Source of the DNA: Cruorifilaria tuberocauda
Taxonomy: Eukaryota; Nematoda; Chromadorea; Rhabditida; Onchocercidae
Length of the DNA stretch: 18,124 nt
Reading direction: 5' to 3'
Assembly: GCA_013365365.1 (NCBI GenBank)
Contig: JABVXU010000848.1
Span: 1 to 18,124 of the forward strand
Below are positions 1 to 9,918 of this stretch, piece after piece. Each line of letters begins with the position of its first letter. Position 1 is the stretch's first letter. The notes under the pieces were generated by a model that was not told where the DNA came from, searched no databases, and saw nothing but the letters and a program-made list of their open reading frames with translations. The position numbers and the translations under genes were made by a program.

Positions 1-310
1 TTGGAAAAGGTAAGTTTTGTTGAGAAATATTTTATTCTCTCTCTCTCTCTCTCTTTCTCTTCATTTTTCTCTGTTATTTTTCTTTGAAAAAAAAAGAAAG
101 ACAAAATTTTTTTTAATAAAGGTGTATATTTTGGAAAAGGTAAGTTTTGCTAAGAAATATTTTCTTCTCTCTCTCTCTCTTCCTTTCTCTTCCACTCCTC
201 TTTCTTTGTTATTTTTCTTTGTGAAAAAAGAGAGAGAGAGAGAGAGAAATTTTTTTTCAACAAAAATGTATATTTTGGAAAAAGTAAATTTTTTGCCAAG
301 AAATATTTTC
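1..310. repeat. Tandem repeat, about 130-144 bp unit, with (CT)n and (GA)n tracts
   Basis: Three copies start with the same block, TTGGAAAAGGTAAGTTTTG or a close variant, at 1, 131 and 275. It is followed by AGAAATATTTT and, in copies 1 and 2, by a (CT)n tract (about 36-54 and 165-180). Copy 2 also has a (GA)n tract at about 229-247. CT and GA tracts on one strand are complementary, so copy 2 could fold on itself or form triplex DNA. The third copy is cut short after about 35 bp. The open frame at 17-340 (107 codons, rich in Leu, Ser and Phe, then Arg-Glu repeats) is simply the translation of these tracts and is not called as a gene. The start of the array may lie outside the window. Confidence 0.85.
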
Positions 311-460
311 TTTTACGGTTTGATTTTTAATGGAATATAATTCATCACATCATAGTTTATTTTTGCCTTTTTTGATTTCAAAAAAATTTCTTGAAGTTAT
401 TTTCATTTAAATTGAACTTTCTTCCTCATTATGTAAACATGAAAAAAGTGAAATAAGGAC

Positions 461-470
461 GAAGGAGAGG

Positions 471-505
<35 letters not shown>

Positions 506-830
506 AGAAAAATTACTGGTTACACTTTGATGGAGAAAAGTTTCGATTAATTTTGAAAATTCTAGGATTTTTCTAAAGAAGAAATGCTATTGCTACTATT
601 TTATTATTATTGATTAATTACATAAAAGTTCATTTATGACAAAAGAGAGGAAGAGAGAGAGAGAGAGAGAAGAGAAGAGAAATTATTAGTTACACTTTGA
701 TAGAGAAAAATTTCGATTAATTTTAAAAATTCTAGAAATTATTTCAAAAAGAAATGTTATCATTATTATTTGAAATTTTATTTATGATAAAAGAGAGAGA
801 GAGAGAGAGAGAGAGAAAGTATAGGAGAGA
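461..830. repeat. Tandem repeat, about 170 bp unit, with (GA)n tracts
   Basis: Purine tracts lie at 461-509, 643-681 and 790-818. The sequence after the first two is clearly duplicated: TACACTTTGA occurs at 521 and 691, and TTTCGATTAA at 541 and 711, both 170 bp apart, with the intervening bases largely alike. A CATTTATGA-type block precedes the second and third tracts (631 and 781). Each unit is therefore a GA microsatellite plus about 120 bp of shared A+T-rich DNA, so the microsatellite was copied with its flank. The open frame at 754-966 starts just before the third tract, encodes Arg-Glu repeats and has no other content. Confidence 0.85.
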
Positions 831-3800
831 AAAAAAAAACGAACGAAATTGCTTTCTCAATATTTTCTCATTTTTTTTTCATTCCTATTCTTTAATGGCT
901 CTAAAATTAAGCTATTTATTATTTGAAACGAAAATAAAAGAATCGGAAAACAATGTTTCCATATAATTGCACTAAATATATATTTATTCCTCCTATAAAT
1001 GTACAATTTTGGTTAGTATGAAAATTCCGATTAACCGGAAAGGAAACATAAAAAAAAAGGCATATATAATTTCCGGAATTGTCCAAATCTTTCTGCTTCG
1101 TTTCTCATTTGCCTCTCTTCTTTTCTTCCTTTTGTCTTTTATTTCAACCATTTTATTTTATCACTTTCTTTCATTTCATTTATTTGAAGAGAAAAAAAAA
1201 AGAAATCATTGATAATTTTAGGATAGAAAAATTTATCAAAAAATTTTTTTTGAAAATATTTCTTTTTTTTTTTCATTTTTAAATTTTACTTTAAATAAAT
1301 GCAATTTTTGCATTTCTTTATTTTACTTTAAATAAATGGAAAAAGTATGAAAATTTCTTTTAAAAAAAAGTAGTAATGATTAGCTTAAGCAATCAAAACC
1401 TTCGATAAGAAAAGCTTTATTTCAGTTAATTTGAAATATTCTGTCAAATTATTGAAATATTAATCATCCGGAAGTAGCTACTTACTTATTCAAGAAATAA
1501 AACGGATAATCCGTTTCAAATTTCTTGACACCTGATTAACAATCATTTATTAACTATCATTTAAGCTTTTCTAAATATTTAAAAAAAAAATTTAACTCAA
1601 AGAATTTTCAAAACAAAATTAATATCATGGATGCAATTTTCTTATTCCTTTGTTTAAATATTTTAATTGTAATTAATTATTTACATATTAAAAAGATAAA
1701 AAGAGAGAAATTCAAGAAAATATCGTTAAAATATTTTTTTTTGCATGTAAAAATTTGAATAAATCGTATTTGAAAATTTTTTTCAAAAATTTAAACGATG
1801 AAGAATTGATCAATTTTACGAAATGATAAAAATACAGGTCAAGAAGTATTGAAAAAAAAGCAATATTAAATTTATCAAATTTATAGTAAAATTGTTTAAT
1901 TGGTAAGAACGAATAAGCTGAAAAAATAAGTTATCAAGCATTTATGGTATAATCTTACAGCATAAACGAATTTTTAAAGCATTGCAAATTTTTCTATTTA
2001 AAAGTATTTACACTTGGCTACGGTATAAAAAACACGATTACTTATTTACTTATAGTATGAAAAAAAAGCTTTTACTTAAAAATTTTTTAATTTAACTATC
2101 ATTTAGAAAGAATAAATTGTTTTTAAAATTAAAGTATTACATGTATCGTCTTTTCCTTTAGATTTTTACTGTATAAAAAATTTATATTTTTCAATATTAA
2201 ATTTTTAGTGATAAAGTATAACTTCTTAGTGATTAAGTTCTTGATAAGTAGCGCTGATAATTGATTATATGATATTTAGGCACAATTATAACAAACTTTT
2301 AATTCATCCATGAATTTAACTAATAAGTAAACATTCCCTATCTATAGATTTATCACTCTAATACTTAATTTAATTAAAATTATTTAACGTAAAGAAAACT
2401 TAAAGAATTAGAAAATCCAGATAAAAGTAATATTAATTTAAAAAAAATCATCTGGAAATCAAAACATACAAAATTAAAAAAAAATTTATTTCTTGAAAAT
2501 TATAAAAAATTTTAAACATTATAAAAACTTTCAAAGATTGGTGGTTAAATTTTCCTCTTATCATCGATAAGATCGTTAGTAGCTATCAATAGCTTAATGT
2601 TATGGATTAAGTAGCAATTTGCCTAGAAAGTAAGTTAAAAATTCCCAAATGGATTATTTAATCGTTTATTTTCCTACTTCAACTACAGTAAACTCAAAAG
2701 ATACTGTAGCTAAAATAGTACATAAAAGATTAAATGCATAATTTTGGGAATATTATCAACCAAATAATGCATAAAATTTTATAAAGATGTATAAGATTTT
2801 TTTGTGTTAAATGACTAAAATTTTTGAAATTCTTTAAGTGAAAATCATAAATAATAAAGTAATGAAATATTTCAAATTCTTATAGCATAAGAAAATATGT
2901 TGGAAATTTTTCCGTTTTTGGAAATATTTCATATTCTTTCCAATCTATTTATTTTAAAAAAAATCCAAAGTAAAAAAATTATGAAAGTTAAATTTAGTTG
3001 AAATAAAATAAAATTAAATTAGAAGTACGAAGGGATAATCATATTTCCAAATATCAAAAATTAGCTTACAAATAGATTTTCCGTTTTCGTATTACGGTAA
3101 AAATACGGTGGATTGCATTCGTTCTGTAACTTTCAGATGGCTTAAACGAAAAACAGTAATAAACGGAATTTCTTGATAATTGAGCATAATTATATTTCTA
3201 AAAAATACGGAAAAATGGTCAATGCATGATAAAATGTATTTCTAAAAAAAGAGGATGAATTTTAACATTTTTTTAATCCAAGAAAAAATTATAACTTTGC
3301 CTTCTATTAAGTAACAGTAAGATATCAGCTCTTAAGATTTTCATTATCAGTATAATTTGAGTATGGAAAAGTTTTTAATTTAATTATCAACAATATTCTT
3401 TATCATCATAATTATTGATTATAATTATCGACAATATGTTTCATAATTATTTTAGAAAAGAATCGTAGTATATTTTAGGAATTAAATAACAGAAAGGTTT
3501 ATTATCCATGCAATTTCGAAATAAATAAAACTATTTTAAAATTATTTAACACTTTTAAAACATATGGAAAATTTTTCGCTGAATAGAAAGTGATATTAAA
3601 TATATTTTAAAAGAAAATTAGGCAATAGTAACATGTAAAAGTGAAAACTTTCATTCCAAAATTTCAATTTCATTTCATTCATTCGCACCACTTTATCATC
3701 TTAGCTTATTTACCTGCTTGTAATTTTGTAAAATAAATTTGAAATTAATTTTATTTGAGGAATAAACTACCTGTTAGTAATAGTGGAACTTAATTACAAC

Positions 3801-4260
3801 AAGAATAAAATTAAAAATATCTCATTAGATTAAGAAACATTTATTTCAGATTATCAGTAATCACTCTATAATCGATTAATCATATCATTTAATTTTATTT
3901 AATTTATAAATTAACACCTATACAATCAATATACTTACCTAGAACATTTGTTAATTATTTTCCATCTTAGTAAAGATAATAATATCACCTGGCTAGAGTA
4001 ATTCTATATCTACCGGAGAAAATTTTCCTCACGTTTTATATTCATGTTTTCATTATCGTCCAATTAATAATATCTATCATTTCATTCAAACATTTTTATG
4101 ATCGTGTCAAGGTTAAATTTGTAAATAACTATTTAAGAAGAGAAGTGAAAAAAAAGAGCAAAAAACAAAAAAACATATCAAACAAAAATTGAATAGGAAT
4201 TTCAATTGCAAAATTTATTATGATAAAAATAATATTACAATGAAAAACTTTGAACTGCTT
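831..4260. other. A+T-rich non-coding DNA without genes
   Basis: All frames are broken by stops. The two overlapping open frames at 1009-1282 are Phe/Leu/Lys-rich translations of T- and A-runs. Small items visible here: an 18-bp direct repeat (TTTTACTTTAAATAAATG) at 1284 and 1321 with a hairpin between (1297-1315, 8-bp arms), a weak 41-bp repeat at about 3381 and 3422, and isolated short inverted repeats at 2556-2572, 2581-2594 and 2683-2709. Short hairpins like these are expected by chance in DNA this A+T-rich. I see no transposon ends, RNA gene or promoter that I would defend. Confidence 0.75.
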
Positions 4261-4410
4261 ACTCTTTTTTTTCAAAAAAAAAATGTTATTTATTTCCAAA
4301 AAAATTTTTCATTCAAATTTTTTTTTTCGAAATAATTGAAATTAAAATGAAAAAAAAATAAAAAAAAAGAAATATTTTTGATTAAAAAAAAATTTTTTTT
4401 AAAAAAAAAA
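4261..4410. repeat. A/T homopolymer zone
   Basis: Runs of 7-10 A or T alternate densely here. At 4384-4410 they form A9-T8-A10, whose A/T part is self-complementary. Such stretches bend or stiffen DNA and disfavour nucleosomes; that is general knowledge, not something shown here. They are also prone to sequencing and assembly errors, so run lengths are uncertain. Confidence 0.7.
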
Positions 4411-4740
4411 TATTACAGATGAAAATTGAGGGATGAAAAAAAACAGAAAACCTGATACGGTAAGTGAAATTGAATGAATAATTTCTTTTTTAACGAATAT
4501 ACTCAATCTTTTTGAAAAAAAAAAAAAGAAAAGCAGAAAATGGTACATATATAATAGAAGGATATAAAAATCATCCATTCACACTTTTTCTTCCGTCATT
4601 TTACGCTATCCCGCCTTCCCGAACTTTTAAGCTAATTTATTATGTATGAAAAAATTATTTGTGATAGAAGCGCCAGAGGCGGAAAAAAAAAACTGTAGCA
4701 AAGAAAGCTTCTAAGCTTTCCAAACCTTTTCAATTACGAT
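4411..4740 (+). other. Less A+T-rich patch with weak splice-like and TATA-like strings
   Basis: After the homopolymer zone the sequence has TATTACAG (acceptor-like, AG at 4417-4418) and ACGGTAAGTG (donor-like, GT at 4460-4461), which would bracket a 41-nt segment. All three forward frames of that segment contain a stop, so it could only be untranslated. TATAAAAA at 4563-4570 lies about 25-30 bp before TCATT (about 4587), and the bases at 4590-4625 are unusually C-rich for the window. A small hairpin (CGCC-AGA-GGCG, near 4670-4680) and an 8-bp inverted repeat (4703-4710/4713-4720) follow. None of this proves a promoter or exon; it is simply the most gene-edge-like spot present. Confidence 0.2.
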
Positions 4741-5170
4741 ACAATTCACATTTTATACTGTTTTTTTTACAGTAATATTATGATAGAGATTTTTTGTTTT
4801 TTTTTTTAAATAGTTAAAATTATTTGTAAGTAAAAATTTTTCTTATTCCGTTTCTCTATTTGCAATTAATTTTTGTTTTTTTTTTTGTTTATCTTCTTTC
4901 ATAGTTCAAAAAATGAAATTTGAAATGAGAATGATGATAATATTTTCTCTTTTAATAAATGAATTTTGTTGAACAAGAAATCTAGTTCACTCAAGAAGGT
5001 CAAAAGGTCATTTGATAGTTTTGAAAGTGAATTTTACAATTTGGGCATTTGAAAAAAGTATGATGAATTAAAAAGACGAATTTAGTAATTTTCAATAACT
5101 ATTCCAATGAAACTTTAACTTATGAGTTCGGCAATTAGGTAAAGGTTCAAAAAAATTCTTGCAAAAGTTT
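4741..5170. other. A+T-rich DNA, nothing recognised
   Basis: T-runs at about 4795-4807 and 4870-4885 and otherwise unstructured A+T-rich sequence. No open frame of note, no RNA gene and no clear repeat. Confidence 0.7.
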
Positions 5171-5260
5171 GTAGTAGGATTAGAGTAATTCAGTATTCAT
5201 GATACGGAATTATGTAGTAGAATTTAGAGTAATACACTATTCATGATACGGGATTACTAT
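5171..5260. repeat. Two-copy tandem repeat, 43-44 bp unit
   Basis: GTAGTAG occurs at 5171 and 5214. TAGAGTAAT occurs at 5181 and 5225. ATTCATGATACGG follows in each copy. The copies differ at several bases, so the duplication is not recent. Immediately after it lies the palindrome ATAAGCTTAT (5271-5280), itself followed by another AAGCTT. Confidence 0.8.
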
Positions 5261-5280
5261 TCTACAGTCTATAAGCTTAT

Positions 5281-6060
5281 AAGCTTAAACCTGTAAACAA
5301 TAAATAGTATTACAAATGAAATAGTTTTGATAATTAAGAAATTTGATTACAGAGAATCGATTAATATGAAATAAAACAATCTGAGTTTACAATTTCAAAT
5401 TTAATAATAATTTAATTTCATTACTACTGTATCATATCGGAATATAAAATTACATAAGAAGCAAATAGAAAAACAATTGAAAGAGGAATATTTAAATTTT
5501 GCACTTTGCATATTATCAAGATTATTGAAATTAAAACGAATTAAATTATTCAAATATTAAAATGAAAATTAGATAACTTAAATAATTACTAAATTTCAAA
5601 ATTTTGTATTCGGTTAAATTTGCATAATAACAAATTTAATTTTGAATTATTCAACGGACGAGAATTTTATGAATTTCAAGAGATTCATGAAATACATTTA
5701 TCCAAAACAACTATCATTCAGATTAAACAGGTAACAAGTATAGTATCAAACAGGTATGTAAACTTATAGCAAAGTACGATACAAGTTAAGTAATAAATCA
5801 TAAGTAATGAAATATGTATTATAACTTATATCCATTATAATATATCCACATAAATCAACATGTATCAATTATAATTGGGCTTCGAGAATCAAACAAATCT
5901 AATAAAGGTTAATTAACGAATTAATTGTAATTAAATTAAAGTTAAGAAAATTGAATTATAATTAAAGGATGAAGAAGTGGATAATTTAAATAAAAGCATA
6001 ATAAAAAAAATAAATTATATAAAATTAAATTAGAAATAGTTAAATTAATTAAAAAATTAA
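5281..6060. other. A+T-rich DNA, nothing recognised
   Basis: No open frame, RNA gene or clear tandem repeat. From about 5900 the sequence drifts into AATTAA-type simple sequence that continues into the degenerate duplication downstream. Confidence 0.7.
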
Positions 6061-6078
6061 AGAAACAGTTAAATTAAA

Positions 6079-6250
6079 AACAATTTCAAAAATGTTACTT
6101 AAATAAAACAAAACAATGAAACTAAAGAGACGATCTAATAACTAGTACCATCGAGGTTAATTAAATAATTAATTATAATTAAAAAACAAACAATTAAAGT
6201 AAAAGCAATTCAAAAATGGTAATTAAATTAAACAAAACGATGAAACTAAG
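6079..6250. repeat. Degenerate duplication, about 124 bp apart
   Basis: A block of about 45 bp (CAATTTCAAAAATG... ending AATGAAACTA) at 6081-6123 recurs in altered form at 6206-6247, an offset of 124-125 bp. The DNA between the blocks also looks alike (AATTAAA-rich). Low complexity may inflate the similarity, so only the blocks themselves are firm. Confidence 0.6.
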
Positions 6251-6690
6251 CATTTGACGAAGAAAGAAAAAAAAGCTACAAAAGAATAACATATGGATGG
6301 ATGAGCGAAATGAATGAAATTAGAATTTACTAATAGCATTTTCAATTCGGTGAAGAGAAAAAAAAATTTAAAACAGAAAAAGAATTGGACGGAAAAAAAA
6401 AATTCAAACAATGACAATTAAACAATTGAAAGGGCAATGAATTTCATACGGACCACACACGCATCCTCACGTATAAACATATCCATCGATACGTCAACCA
6501 TGAATAAATGACACAACGATATCCGAAAGAAGAAATTTTTAAAAAAAAAAAGAGAAAGCGGAAAGATTAAAATTAACTGATAGCCTGCAATTTTTTTTCC
6601 TCTCATCTCACTTATTCATTTGAGCTTTTTTTTTTAAATTGAAATTTTTTTTCCTTTTGTTAATTTTTTAATTTAACTTTTTTTTTTTAA
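6251..6690. other. A+T-rich DNA without supported genes
   Basis: Two abutting minus-strand open frames (6223-6417 and 6418-6606, 64 and 62 codons) are rich in Phe, Leu and Ser because they read A-runs backwards. I see no domain, signal or splice context that makes them genes. The stretch 6446-6500 is slightly less A+T-rich, without any recognisable content. Confidence 0.65.
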
Positions 6691-6728
6691 TTCAAATATG
6701 AAAATTCTCTTCTTAAAGTTCACAAATC

Positions 6729-6770
<42 letters not shown>

Positions 6771-7000
6771 TCATGTTTTCTTGAATATTTGTTTTCTTTT
6801 TTCTCTTTCTCTCTCTCTCTCTCTCTTTGGTATTTATTGAAGATGAAAAATAGTTTTTAATTTAATTCAACCTTTTTCAAATATAAAAATTCTCTCGTTA
6901 TAGTTCACAAATCTTCCCTCTCTCTCTCTCTCTCTCTCCCTCTCTCTCTCTTCCTTTCTCTCTCTCTTTTTTCTTTTTTTTTTCGCTTTTTGGTATTTAT
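6691..7000. repeat. Duplicated unit, about 185 bp, with (CT)n tracts
   Basis: TCAAATAT followed by AAAATTCTCT and AGTTCACAAATCTTCC occurs at 6692 and again at 6877, and in both cases leads into a (CT)n tract (6730-6765 and 6914-6974). A third CT tract lies at 6801-6828. TGGTATTTATTGA closes the units at 6828 and 6991. As in the GA units near the left end, the microsatellite was duplicated together with its flanks. The long pyrimidine strand could adopt triplex structure; this is inferred from composition. Confidence 0.85.
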
Positions 7001-7560
7001 TGAGGAAAGAAAAGAAAATTTATACCTTTCTCGTTTTTTTTGTCAATCTTTTCATTTCTCCGCCACTTTGGTATGTATGCGAGAATATTATTTTATTATT
7101 ATGGAAATGGAATATAGCTTATGGAAGCTTTCAACAGAAATGGTTTAACATACTTTTAGCATACTTTTAAACATACTTTCAACATACTTTTATCAAAACA
7201 TACATAAATACTAAATTACAGAAATACAGGAATACTGAAATTATGTACGAAATTTTGTCACGAATGGTACACAAATTGTATTCAGAAACAAATATTTACA
7301 TATATTCTATGCATAAATAACTTTTCCTTTCCTTTTTTTTTTTTTAATAGATACTAAATTTTATATCTGAAATATGTAACTGTTATACAGGAAATGAATA
7401 AATTGAATAATGTATAAATTTTAAATTGTAAATATAATTTGAAGATTGGATATATTGCTTATAAGCTGCAGATGTTTTTCGTTTTTTTTTTTATCTGTTT
7501 CACTTGGTGGTCCTTTTTTTTAAACAGCGAAAAGCTATTAAGAATGCCAAATTGAACAAA
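7001..7560. other. A+T-rich DNA with a short CATACTTTTA repeat
   Basis: The only structure I see is four copies of CATACTTTTA (one reads CATACTTTCA) at 7149, 7160, 7172 and 7183, spaced 11-12 bp. The rest is unstructured A+T-rich sequence with T-runs at about 7330 and 7485. Confidence 0.7.
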
Positions 7561-7567
7561 AAAAAAA

Positions 7568-7626
7568 GAAAGAAAGGGAGAGAGAGGGAGAGAGAGAGAG
7601 AGAGAGAGAGAAGGAGAGAGGAGGAA
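7568..7626. repeat. (GA)n microsatellite
   Basis: Nearly pure GA/GGA purine tract of about 59 bp on the plus strand. It is complementary to the CT tracts some 600-850 bp upstream, so the two could pair as long inverted simple repeats. It is interrupted by GGG and AAGG variants, suggesting an older tract. Confidence 0.9.
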
Positions 7627-7869
7627 ATAAAAAAGAAATAAAAGACAGAAGTTTTATTCTACTATATAGTGCTTATGAAGAGAAAAAGCTAACAAAAAGA
7701 AGAATGAGAAAAGCAAGAAAAAACCAAACGATAAAGTGATAAGATGGACAATACTATCAATTGAGAAAAAAAAGAAATTGGGAAAGTTTTTTATATTTAA
7801 TAAAAATAAAAATGAAAATGAAACAACACTAATAAATATACATATATGTTAATGCGATTGCAAAAAAAA

Positions 7870-8160
7870 GGAAGGATCAGGAAAAGTGAAAAAGGAAGGA
7901 TCAGGAAAAGTGAAAAAGAAAGGATCAGGAAAAGTGCAGAAGAAAAGATCAGGATAACTGAAAAAGAAGGGATCAGGAAAAGTGAAAAAGGAAGGATCAG
8001 GAAAACTGAGAAAGGAAGGATCAGGAAAAGTGAGAAAGGAAGGATCAGGAAAAGTGGAAAGGGAAGGATCAGGAAAAGTGCAGAAGAAAAGATCAGGAAG
8101 AGTGAAAAAGAAAGGATCAGGAAAAGTGAAAAAGAAAGGATCAGGAAAAGTAAAAAAAAG
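7870..8160. repeat. Minisatellite, 12 copies of a 24-bp unit
   Basis: GATCAGG falls at 7875 and then every 24 bp without a single slip to 8139. The unit reads approximately GAAGGATCAGGAAAAGTG plus AAAAAG. A marked variant (GTGCAGAAG then AAAAGATC) occurs at copies 3-4 and again at copies 9-10, exactly six units (144 bp) apart, which suggests that a six-unit block was itself duplicated. Since 24 is a multiple of three, two plus-strand frames stay open: one reads repeats of Arg-Ile-Arg-Lys-Ser-Glu-Lys-Gly (open frame 7846-8196, ATG at 7846), the other Gly-Ser-Gly-Lys-Val-Lys-Lys-Glu. Two minus-strand frames also appear free of stops across the array. A real coding repeat would normally keep one frame, and unique flanking coding sequence is absent, so I call this non-coding. 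Confidence 0.95.
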
Positions 8161-8430
8161 AAAAAATTGAAAAATGAAATTCCAATTTCGATTTGAAATT
8201 ATTTGACCTTCAAGAGAGAATTGATAAAAAAAATTCGTTTTTCAATAATTATAATTCAACGTAAGATGAATGGAATGATTGATCGTTGAAAGTTATTGCA
8301 TTGACACATTTATGAAAGTAAAAATTGCTCAAATTTTGTTCTTGGTGATTTGTGAAAATTTCATTTTGATATATTCAAAGTTTTTTCCTTCTTTGCTTTT
8401 CAACCTAATAGTATTAAATGAGTGAGATGA
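8161..8430. other. A+T-rich DNA, nothing recognised
   Basis: Spacer between the 24-bp array and the following purine tract; no open frame, RNA gene or repeat seen. Confidence 0.65.
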
Positions 8431-8476
8431 GGAAGAAGAAGGAGAAGGAAGGAAAGAGAGAAAGAAAGAAAGAAAT
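8431..8476. repeat. Purine tract (GGA/GAAA-rich)
   Basis: About 45 nearly uninterrupted purines on the plus strand, changing from GAAGAAGGA-like to GAAA-like repeats. Confidence 0.75.
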
Positions 8477-8500
8477 ATCATTTATACTTTTACTCATCTT

Positions 8501-8645
8501 AACAATTATCTATTTACAATAATATATTTTATCAGCTATGATAACAACTATCTGTATATCAGGAATGATAACAATTATCTATTTACAATGTATATTATAT
8601 CAGCTATGATAATAATTATTTTATTTACAATTTATATTATATCAG
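8501..8645. repeat. Degenerate tandem repeat, about 41-bp class
   Basis: AACAATTATCTATTTACAAT followed by a TATATTATATCAGCTATGAT block starts at 8501 and 8570. Shorter or altered versions start at 8543 (AACAACTATCTG) and 8611 (AATAATTATT). A further diverged relative lies at about 8763-8801, inside the meaningless open frame 8693-8914. Spacings of 42, 27 and 41 bp indicate one shortened unit. Confidence 0.75.
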
Positions 8646-8699
8646 AGATCATGAAATTTAGAATCATGAAAATGTGAAAAAAAAAATCAATAATGAAAA

Positions 8700-9180
8700 A
8701 TCATGAAAATAGAGAAAAAATGATAAAATTTATTTATTTTATCAAAATCAAAATTTTTCATTGTTACCTATATTATATAAGTTATGGTAATAACTATCTC
8801 TATGTTTGCTTGCTTTTTTGCGATCTCGATCTTAATAAGTATTGTAATTTCTCAATGATCTTTTATAGCTTAGTAATAAATGCAAAAAATCTTAATTCTA
8901 GAATATACTGTTGAATATACTGTATATATACCGTATATACATAGAATATTAAATAAAGTTATCATTAGGATGAAGCATGATGCATTATTAATCTGATTGA
9001 TAGTAATGGATTTTGAATTTCAAAATTAATAAGAAATATTTCAAGTGTGATGAGTAATGATTTAAGAATAGAATTATGCATTTTTTCAACGAAATAAAAT
9101 AGTTGCGATAGTAAATTTTTAATTTATCGTAATTTAAATATCTGAAATATTCATGCTAACTAATGCAGAATGTGAGAAAA
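8700..9180. other. A+T-rich DNA with isolated repeat remnants
   Basis: Contains the diverged relative of the 41-bp-class unit at about 8763-8801 and an inverted repeat at 8921-8941 (8-bp arms around TACCG). The open frame 8693-8914 has no recognisable content. Confidence 0.6.
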
Positions 9181-9237
9181 AGTAGCGTATATTTAGCTAT
9201 TAGATTATTAAAAAAATTATCTGTAATTACTGTATGA

Positions 9238-9264
9238 TACCGTATGATCGGTGGTCTTACGGTA
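9238..9264. repeat. Hairpin, first copy
   Basis: Arms TACCGTA (9238-9244) and TACGGTA (9258-9264) are perfect. After a T-T mismatch, GATC pairs with GGTC (one T-G wobble on this strand if read as RNA), leaving the loop GGT. Total 27 nt. Confidence 0.7.
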
Positions 9265-9383
9265 GCAGATTGCATAATAAATTATGAAAGTAATAAGCTT
9301 TATAATGTTAAAAAGTTCCAACATATCACAGCATATATTTGGCTATTAGATTATTAAACAGATTATCTATAATTACTGTCTCA

Positions 9384-9410
9384 TACCGTACGATCGATGG
9401 TCATACGGTA
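9384..9410. repeat. Hairpin, second copy
   Basis: Same geometry as the copy 146 bp upstream: TACCGTA (9384-9390), a C-A mismatch, GATC with GGTC, loop GAT, TACGGTA (9404-9410). It differs from the first copy at three positions, two in the mismatched pair and one in the loop; none in a paired position. Confidence 0.7.
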
Positions 9411-9480
9411 GCGAATCGTACAGTAAGTTATGAAAATAATGTTTTATAATGTTAATAACATGATATGGTGGAACTTGTCA

Positions 9481-9918
9481 ACACAATGAAAGCTTATAAC
9501 TTTCAAATTTTATATTAATTATAAAGAAAGAAAAAAAATAATAACTAGAATAATATTTAAAAATGGTCATTCTTACTTGTAAAAAAGAATTTTATTTTTA
9601 TTAAATTTATTCGATCAAAACATTTTATGATTTACATCTGCATTTTCTAATTCTTCCTACAGCCTTTTTTCATTTAATAGCTTTCTCCTTGAAATTTAAA
9701 ATTGAAAAAAAAAGATTGCTATCCTTTTCGTTGAATCATTTAATTGTTGCTGTTGCTTTTCTCTAAGTTTTCTTTTTTTTTTTCAAAACTTTTTCACAAT
9801 TATTCAAATACGAACAAAATGAAAAATTTTTACGACTAAATTACGCAATATAACTTAAATAAAACTAATACATGAACAACTTTTTTTCATATTTATTTCG
9901 CTTAAAGTTTAACTTTGA
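9481..9918. other. A+T-rich DNA, nothing recognised
   Basis: T- and A-runs and unstructured sequence; no open frame, RNA gene or clear repeat. Confidence 0.65.

Larger units (their letters stand above)
9185..9480. repeat. Tandem duplication, 146-bp offset, with a hairpin in each copy
   Basis: GCGTATATTTAGCTATTAGA at 9185 recurs as GCATATATTTGGCTATTAGA at 9331. The homology continues through ATTATCTGTAATTACTGT, the hairpin, a TTATGAAA block and TTTATAATGTTAA. The flanks differ at perhaps 15-25% of positions by eye, so this is an old duplication. Each copy carries an inverted repeat, TACCGTA...TACGGTA with 13 nt between the arms (listed separately). No coding potential is visible. Confidence 0.85.

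Noticed and set aside
17..1282. Several plus-strand open frames near the left end
   Set aside because: They are low-complexity translations of CT, GA, T and A runs, two of them overlapping in different frames.
6223..6606. Two abutting minus-strand open frames with hydrophobic Phe-rich stretches
   Set aside because: The Phe runs come from A-runs read on the other strand. There is no signal, domain or splice context.
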